NCBI GenBank assembly: GCA_003956705.1 | Contig: QZCP01000723.1 | Coordinates: 62,001 to 126,000, forward strand | Direction: 5' to 3' | DNA from: Brevipalpus yothersi | Taxonomy: Eukaryota > Arthropoda > Arachnida > Trombidiformes > Tenuipalpidae | Length of the DNA: 64,000 bases | Shown here: one piece after another, positions 58,720 through 64,000 of the stretch | Layout: each line of letters begins with the position of its first letter | How positions within the stretch are numbered: the first letter of the stretch is position 1 | Program-made: the position numbers and the translations under genes | Notes under the pieces: model-generated | Seen by the model: only the letters and a program-made list of their open reading frames with translations | Told to the model about the DNA's origin: nothing | Databases searched by the model: none

Positions 58720-60311
58720 TTACATGAGAGTAAATTTTCTCATTTTTTGGCCCTCTAAATCAAGTTTGATTCTTAAAGATCTAAAATTATCGCTTGTTCT
58801 GGATATAACTATACGCCCTTTAAGTTTATCCCCTCTGGTCACTGTCACTGGTTGGTCTAGGAAAAGAACAGATTGCTTCCAATGTGTAAGCTCACTACAC
58901 GGTGAAGTGCTAAGTACTATAGGGGAGGCTAGATCAAAAAGACAATCAAACCAAACCACTAGTGCATGAACCGCTCCATTTGCGTTAATGTTAAGTTCGA
59001 ATTCTTGATCAACTTTTTGAACCTCTTTCAAAGTGCATGTGAGCAAGTCAAAGTGTTTTAAGGGAAAACTTGAGCTGATAATATGGTCACCTCTAACAGG
59101 TTCAACTTGAACCTCATGGAGAACTTCTTTTTTGATTGAGGTCATCCTGTATCCATAGACATTGTCCCAAAAAGCAATTTTTTTATGGTGAAAAGACTCA
59201 TCACAAACAGCGGCCATAAACATGGTACACTTGCCAGGCAGTATGATTCCACCAGGTTTAAGGTACTTGTCACGAGCATGAATGATTGTGTCAAGCATGC
59301 CCTCGAAAAGTAAAAAATAGCCCATCCACTCTGAAATTATAATATCAACTTTAGTCCCAAGATTTAAAGATTCTAGTTTGCCCTTCTTGAAATCAATCTT
59401 CCTCGATACACTATTCTCTTCCGATATGTCCATCGCAGTGTAAATTATATCACTCTGATCAACGGCAATAACTTTTGATGCACCTGCTGAGATGGCAAAA
59501 AGGCTCAAGATGCCTGTACCGCATCCAACGTCCAAGCAAAGTTTTCCTTCGATTAAAGACTTATTGTTCATAATGGCATTTTTGTAGGATTCCGTGCGTA
59601 CACGGTCTGACAACATTTCATGATGAATTCCATGATGAGAATAACTCCAGCTGTAGAAATAATCTTCAGTTGGATCTGGTTGAGAATTTGGACCATTATT
59701 GTCATCATCACAGCCTAGATGAAACAGTAGTTCACGCAATCTTTCAATTTCTGACTCGGCTTGAGAGAGTTTCCTAGCCAGACTCACTGCATCATCTTCA
59801 ACATTGTTAATCTGGTCCCCAGTACCGTGAGTGGCAGAAGAATTACAGAGAAAACCATCTCTTTCACGCTCATCATCAGAATCACAAAGATCTAGAAAAT
59901 GAGTTTGATAGAAAATGAGGCATTTGATGATGTACACATTCAAAAGAAAGGGAGAGAGAGAAAGAAGAGCTTACCAATAGTGAGTAAAGCGTCATTTTGA
60001 ATGACAGGACAACGAATGTATTGTTCATTTTCCCAATCGCTCTTTTTAATCACTTCCTGGACTTCTGAAGCAGGAATTTTGTGAGATCGCACATAATTGA
60101 TGAATTTAATGTACATGATAGAATCGAATTTATTAGTTGAGCAAAATTCTTTCAGATCTAGTCCGTGAGCTGAGTGGATATGGTGCAGCAATGAGTCGAT
60201 TGGGTTTTCTTTATGGTCACAGAAAAGACAGATCATTTCGAGTGAATCATCTTCATACGGTTCTTCGATATAATCACCATCATCCGAACTAGAGTCACTA
60301 AATGAGCTCAT
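58720..60311 (-). CDS. PRMT3: protein arginine N-methyltransferase 3
   Basis: Exons 59975-60311 and 58720-59891, 1509 nt, 502 residues. N-terminal acidic stretch and one C2H2 zinc finger ('CLFCDHKENPIDSLLHHIHS', Cys28, Cys31, His44, His49), the mark that sets PRMT3 apart from PRMT1. A coiled segment precedes the catalytic core: SAM-binding 'DVGCGTGILSLFAISAG', the double-Glu loop 'SEWMGYFLLFEGMLD', and the THW loop 'THWKQSVLFLDQP'. It makes asymmetric dimethylarginine, chiefly on ribosomal protein S2, in the cytosol. Length compares with 531 in man. Confidence 0.96.
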
Positions 60312-60581
60312 AGTAACAAAAGTCTAGTAAAAGAATCATCATGAGCGATGTGAAAAGAAAAATTGGAGCAGAAAAAAATAAAAATAAAATGAAGATCCAT
60401 GCAGGTTGATCAGAGAGTAGTGGAAGAGTAATCATAAAAGTTTCAAAATTGCTTCAATCAGAGGCTGAATTACGGAATGGATGACATCTATCACTGCGAA
60501 GATCCAATTATGAAGGAATGATTGGAGAAAAGAATGGGATGGGAGGAAGAGTAATTAGTGTAGGAAGATTGTATGATCTGA

Positions 60582-61031
60582 TTATGATCCACCTTTTCCG
60601 GTAGTCTCAGTATGCAATTGAAGCATAACTCGTTTGACTTTCTCTTGGAACACTTCGATATCTCGTTCTTTGGTTTTAGATTTTTTCACCTTATTCACCA
60701 ATCCTTGAAGATATTCTTCGAGATTGTCTTGTGAAGAGTGAGGAACTTGGAATTCACTGATGATAGCGTTCCGAAGAGTTCCAAGATAATTTTTGAGTTT
60801 ACTGTTGGTATTTTGTTCTCGTATAAGATCACCTTCCAATTTGGTGGTAGTACTTTTGATATTTTCAATATACTTGTTCAACAGTGCGGTTTGTTCTTCA
60901 TTATCAGTGATTGAAGCTCGAAGTTTTCTCAATTCACTTTCCAAGGCTTTATTGTGATCCAAAAAATGATCAGTGAAAATGGGAATATCAGTCAATGGAG
61001 CAGAGGATAGAGTTTGATCGCCATTCGCCAT
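60582..61031 (-). CDS. HMG20A/B-like coiled-coil protein without an HMG box
   Basis: 149 residues in one exon, from 'MANGDQTL'. 'DIPIFTDHFLDHNKALESEL' and the following 'LRASITDNEEQTALLNKYIE' match the coiled-coil C-terminal half of HMG20A/HMG20B (BRAF35), the part that contacts the LSD1-CoREST complex. The N-terminal HMG box is absent; the frame upstream of the ATG is not open and no HMG-box exon was seen before 61.7 kb. So either the DNA-binding domain was lost, or another exon lies elsewhere. Such a protein could act as a competitor of full-length HMG20; this is inference. Confidence 0.75.
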   Translation of the reverse strand: MANGDQTLSSAPLTDIPIFTDHFLDHNKALESELRKLRASITDNEEQTALLNKYIENIKSTTTKLEGDLIREQNTNSKLKNYLGTLRNAIISEFQVPHSSQDNLEEYLQGLVNKVKKSKTKERDIEVFQEKVKRVMLQLHTETTGKGGS

Positions 61032-61594
61032 ACTGCTGATTGAAGCAAATTTGAAATTGGTGTGTATACATGTGTGTGTCTATGTGAGCTATTACCTGGA
61101 TACTACGAACTTCACAAACTCACCGGAAAATATAATAATAATCAGAACACCAAAACTAAATCAAAAACAAACAAAAAACGAAAGATTTTTTTCGGAACAA
61201 TTTAAAGAGCAAAGATAGTCGATCATGTAGATTCCTTCCAATATAAACCAGAGAAGAAGAAAAAATGCTGCGGCTTGTTGAAATAGTATTCTTTAAAAAA
61301 AGCGCTTTCTAGGGACTTTTAAAGATACTAAAGCGCATATAAACAAAGTTGCATAATATTGTTCACTTTTGATGCAATTATAATGTCTTGAGAAGTTCCT
61401 TTTAATTGTCTTAATTAATTTATTTGACTTATTGTCATTGTTACTTGATTGGTATGCATGTTGAGATGCAAATCTTTTATTGATATGTACATATTGTCAT
61501 GATTGGTGATTGTGAGATGAGAAAAAGATGAGAAAAGTTTTTCTCTACTTTTTTTGGGAGAAAAATTTTGCTCGCTTCATGAAACAATTGCACG

Positions 61595-61665
61595 GTAAGT
61601 AGTATAATTTTTTTTCCCGGCTATTTTGCATATATGATACTTGAACATTTTTTATTCTTTTGCAG
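61595..61665 (+). other. possible 5'UTR intron of the fucosyltransferase gene
   Basis: CACG/GTAAGT at 61595 and TTCTTTTGCAG ending at 61665 form a good 71-nt intron about 105 bases before the start codon. Confidence 0.45.
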
Positions 61666-61770
61666 CATATTCATGATGATAGAGGTGAATCTCAGTCTCT
61701 AATCAATGGTGATTCCATATGGATTGATCATCACTAGCATTTACCGGCTGATTGTCTATCTGGTTATTGG

Positions 61771-62913
61771 ATGCTCAAATTGATGATTCGATCGATCAGA
61801 ATGAACTTCAAGCCAATGCTGAGAAAGCGTAATATCGCTTTCTTTTGTCTCATTGTTATCATAATGTTGGTGATCAATGATTTTTTGGATCGAAATTATA
61901 TGATCATAAGTAAAGTCACCAAAAGGGAGGAAAAAATTCGCCCATACTCGAATGGTAAAAAGGTTATATTGTTGTGGACAAAATTTTGGGATATCCCATG
62001 GTCTTCAATGATGAAAGATTCATGTGATTGTCTGATCACTGAGGACCGAACACTATTACCATATGCACATATGGTTGTATTTCATTGGGTAGACACCAAC
62101 TTTCATGATCTTCCTGCCAAATATACTGGTCAAAAGTGGGTATGGTTCCTCATCGAGTCTCCGGCCAACACTCATCGTAAAGCTGGTCTGAAAAATTTTC
62201 AAAAATACGTTGATTGTTGGGCTACTTATAGAAGTGATTCAGACTTTTATCGCCCATACGGATGCCTTCACACACTTTTACCTGCTCATCATCCACTGGT
62301 GGATCACAAAAATTCTACTTTTCTCATGGATTCCTTATCGAAAGCCTTCAAAAAGAAGCAGAAACCAATCGCTTGGCTAGTCAGTGCATGTAGCGCTGAA
62401 AGTAAGCGTGAAAAATATGTGGAGGAATTATCCAAGTATATACCTGTTGATATTTATGGGCGATGTGGCATGAATTGTGATGATAAGCCGCTTCCATGCT
62501 ACGAGTATCTGGCTCAGAACTACTTATTTTATTTATCTTTTGAAAATTCTTTGTGTAAAGAATATTTTACTGAAAAAATATTCAACATATTTCCTTACAA
62601 TCTAGTGCCAATTGTAATGGGATCAGCTGATTATGAGAAAATTTTTCCAAAAAATTCTCTCATCAATGTGGCTGATTATCGGTCACCAAAGGATCTGGCT
62701 GAACGCTTATACATGATAGCTGATGATGCATCCCTTTACAATTCTTTTTTCACATGGAAATTCAATTATACACGCAACGAATCTCTCTGTCAATCTCTTG
62801 GGTGTTCTATGTGTTCAGCGATCGAAAAAGGTTACCAGTGTCGTGGATCCAATCAAGATCTTGTCGATTGGTGGTTTGATGATGGAAACTGTCATACATG
62901 GTATGATATGTGA
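61771..62913 (+). CDS. alpha-1,3-fucosyltransferase (glycosyltransferase family 10)
   Basis: 380 residues, one exon. Type II Golgi layout: short basic tail, one span at about 22-37 ('IAFFCLIVIIMLVIND'), stem, catalytic domain. Family marks: 'WVWFLIESPANTHRKAGLKN', 'YGRCGMNC', and the donor-binding motif 'YLSFENSLCKEYFTEKIFN' with 'PIVMGSADYEKIFPKNSLIN'. It moves fucose from GDP-fucose in alpha-1,3 linkage to N-glycans (core, as insect FucTA) or other acceptors; the exact class (FucTA or FucTC) cannot be told. The C-terminus has the Cys-rich 'CQSLGCSMCSAIEKG' usual in invertebrate enzymes. Confidence 0.93.
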   Translation: MLKLMIRSIRMNFKPMLRKRNIAFFCLIVIIMLVINDFLDRNYMIISKVTKREEKIRPYSNGKKVILLWTKFWDIPWSSMMKDSCDCLITEDRTLLPYAHMVVFHWVDTNFHDLPAKYTGQKWVWFLIESPANTHRKAGLKNFQKYVDCWATYRSDSDFYRPYGCLHTLLPAHHPLVDHKNSTFLMDSLSKAFKKKQKPIAWLVSACSAESKREKYVEELSKYIPVDIYGRCGMNCDDKPLPCYEYLAQNYLFYLSFENSLCKEYFTEKIFNIFPYNLVPIVMGSADYEKIFPKNSLINVADYRSPKDLAERLYMIADDASLYNSFFTWKFNYTRNESLCQSLGCSMCSAIEKGYQCRGSNQDLVDWWFDDGNCHTWYDM

Positions 62914-63361
62914 TCAGACCAACTGTTTAAGTTAATTTAACTTTTTTGTTTTGTGATTTTTTTCATTAAATGTTTTTTTTTCTCACAATATTGTATGTTT
63001 CTTTGCCATTTTAGTAGAGACAGTTTCGATCAGTTGCTTGATCAAAATGGAAAGAAAAATTGATCAGGTGTAAAAACCATTCGAGTAATTATCCCATCTG
63101 ACTGACAAACTTGTAAATCATTAATGAAGTTTCAAAAACGGTTCAATATCACCAAAACAACCGGATATGAAGCATAAGATCTTTTTGATCGTCGGAGTTG
63201 TATGAACTCGCATCCTTCCTGTGAGTTGATTAGATCAAACGGAGTGTCTAACTGATCCACAGGGTGATCATTTCGAAAATAAATTTTGCAGATTTCAGAA
63301 TGATCTCTGGGTCAAAAATCATGTATGGGCAAGATAAAGATACTTTATTCAAATTGCAAGA
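62914..63361. other. convergent 3' flanks, nothing else seen
   Basis: Between the fucosyltransferase and the FKBP8-like gene; includes ATTAAA near 62966. No gene supported. Confidence 0.5.
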
Positions 63362-64000
63362 TCAGATGTAGGCGTAAACAGTGACACCCAATAGAACAGC
63401 GAAAATACTACAAAGCATGGTCAAATTTTTTGAACTCAGCCATTTGGAGAGTCTGGTACCAACACGCTGAGAGATAAGCTTCGAATTCTCTGGTACTTTG
63501 CCACTTTTGGAATCAGGCAACTCAAGCATTCGACGGAACATTATTTTCTCATCAGCCAGCTGCTTTTTACGCTCTCGGCGAACTTTTTCTAATTCTCTTT
63601 TAAACATTACATTGTCAGGTTCGAGCTTACAGGCTGCTTCCCAAATGGTGACAGCATCCTGGAGTTCTCCTTTAATCTCTAATATCTTTCCTTTGCGGAA
63701 AAGGGCTTTGGAATTCTTTTCATTGATCTCGAGCGCAAGGTTAACCGATTCCAATGCCTTATCGTACGATTCGATTTTCATCAATGCTTGAGCTAGATTA
63801 TTGTGGCAAAGAGCTCGTAATTCCACTACTTGATCCAATAATGTTTGATCAGGTTGGTCACCATCTTTGACTTCACCAGTGTCGGTATTGAGAAATTCGA
63901 TTGCTCGCTTGTAGGCTGAAATACTGCTTGACCATTCTGAACGTTTGAAGAAATAATTACCTCTCTCTTTTTTTCGAGAAGCTAAAATTGACCGGATACA
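63362..64000 (-). CDS. FKBP8 (FKBP38)-like tail-anchored TPR protein, 3' part
   Basis: The frame is open from the window edge to a stop at 63362 (213 codons, start outside). Seen: TPR repeats ('RGNYFFKRSEWSSSISAYKR', 'LCHNNLAQALMKIESYDKAL', 'FRKGKILEIKGELQDAVTIW'), a basic calmodulin/Hsp90-type helix ('ELEKVRRERKKQLADEK'), and a C-terminal membrane anchor 'LTMLCSIFAVLLGVTVYAYI'. TPRs plus a tail anchor fit FKBP8, an outer-mitochondrial/ER membrane immunophilin that binds Hsp90 and Bcl-2. The PPIase domain would be upstream, outside the window. Confidence 0.88.
   Translation of the reverse strand, partial: CIRSILASRKKERGNYFFKRSEWSSSISAYKRAIEFLNTDTGEVKDGDQPDQTLLDQVVELRALCHNNLAQALMKIESYDKALESVNLALEINEKNSKALFRKGKILEIKGELQDAVTIWEAACKLEPDNVMFKRELEKVRRERKKQLADEKIMFRRMLELPDSKSGKVPENSKLISQRVGTRLSKWLSSKNLTMLCSIFAVLLGVTVYAYI

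Overview
The window is nuclear DNA from a small-genome eukaryote. It is AT-rich, with introns mostly of 50-80 nt carrying GT-AG ends, a eukaryotic tRNA-Gln, and single-copy eukaryotic genes (SRP54, PRMT3, SAM decarboxylase, FKBP8-like, HTATSF1-like). Two ABCH half-transporters (a subfamily known mainly from arthropods), a Cad96Ca-type receptor kinase, a secreted lipocalin cluster and NRF-6-like acyltransferase sequences point to an arthropod. A mite, perhaps a spider mite, fits best, but the species is inference.

Layout. 1-2.1 kb: 5' part of an HTATSF1-like gene (minus), tRNA-Gln(UUG), and mtnB/APIP of methionine salvage (minus). 2.1-6.9 kb: a fluid stretch with a chimeric gene joining a DUF4817-like helix-turn-helix to the tail of an ABC transporter, and a GQP-rich collagen-like gene. 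6.9-12.4 kb: ABCH transporter 1 (plus) and an NRF-6-like acyltransferase gene (minus) that carries splice and phase defects. 12.4-21.6 kb: a mosaic of duplicated blocks (5' end of the acyltransferase gene, two near-identical lipocalin genes, a repeated non-coding block) interrupted by a decayed Ty3/gypsy-type integrase. 21.6-30.4 kb: ABCH transporter 2 and a full ABCA transporter, both minus, with a small broken gene between them. 30.4-34.3 kb: mostly empty, with a short unrecognised exon chain. 34.5-38.6 kb: a tiny Gly/Asn-rich protein gene with a TATA box, then three more lipocalins in tandem. 39.0-40.4 kb: an orphan last exon of a second acyltransferase, and a membrane-anchored protein whose outer domain looks like a bacteriophage tail fibre. 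40.9-64 kb: a conserved housekeeping region with SRP54, a DM4/12-like secreted protein, Cad96Ca-like kinase, a Trp/Pro-rich secreted protein, SAM decarboxylase, PRMT3, an HMG20-like coiled-coil protein, an alpha-1,3-fucosyltransferase and the 3' part of an FKBP8-like gene.

The left half is accessory in character: transport, lipid or small-ligand carriers, recent duplications and broken copies. The right half is stable single-copy genes. SAM decarboxylase (polyamine synthesis, which releases methylthioadenosine) and MtnB (recycling of methylthioadenosine to methionine) belong to linked pathways but lie more than 50 kb apart. Exon boundaries were worked out by eye from splice sites and reading phase; all multi-exon totals stated as in phase were checked for divisibility by three.
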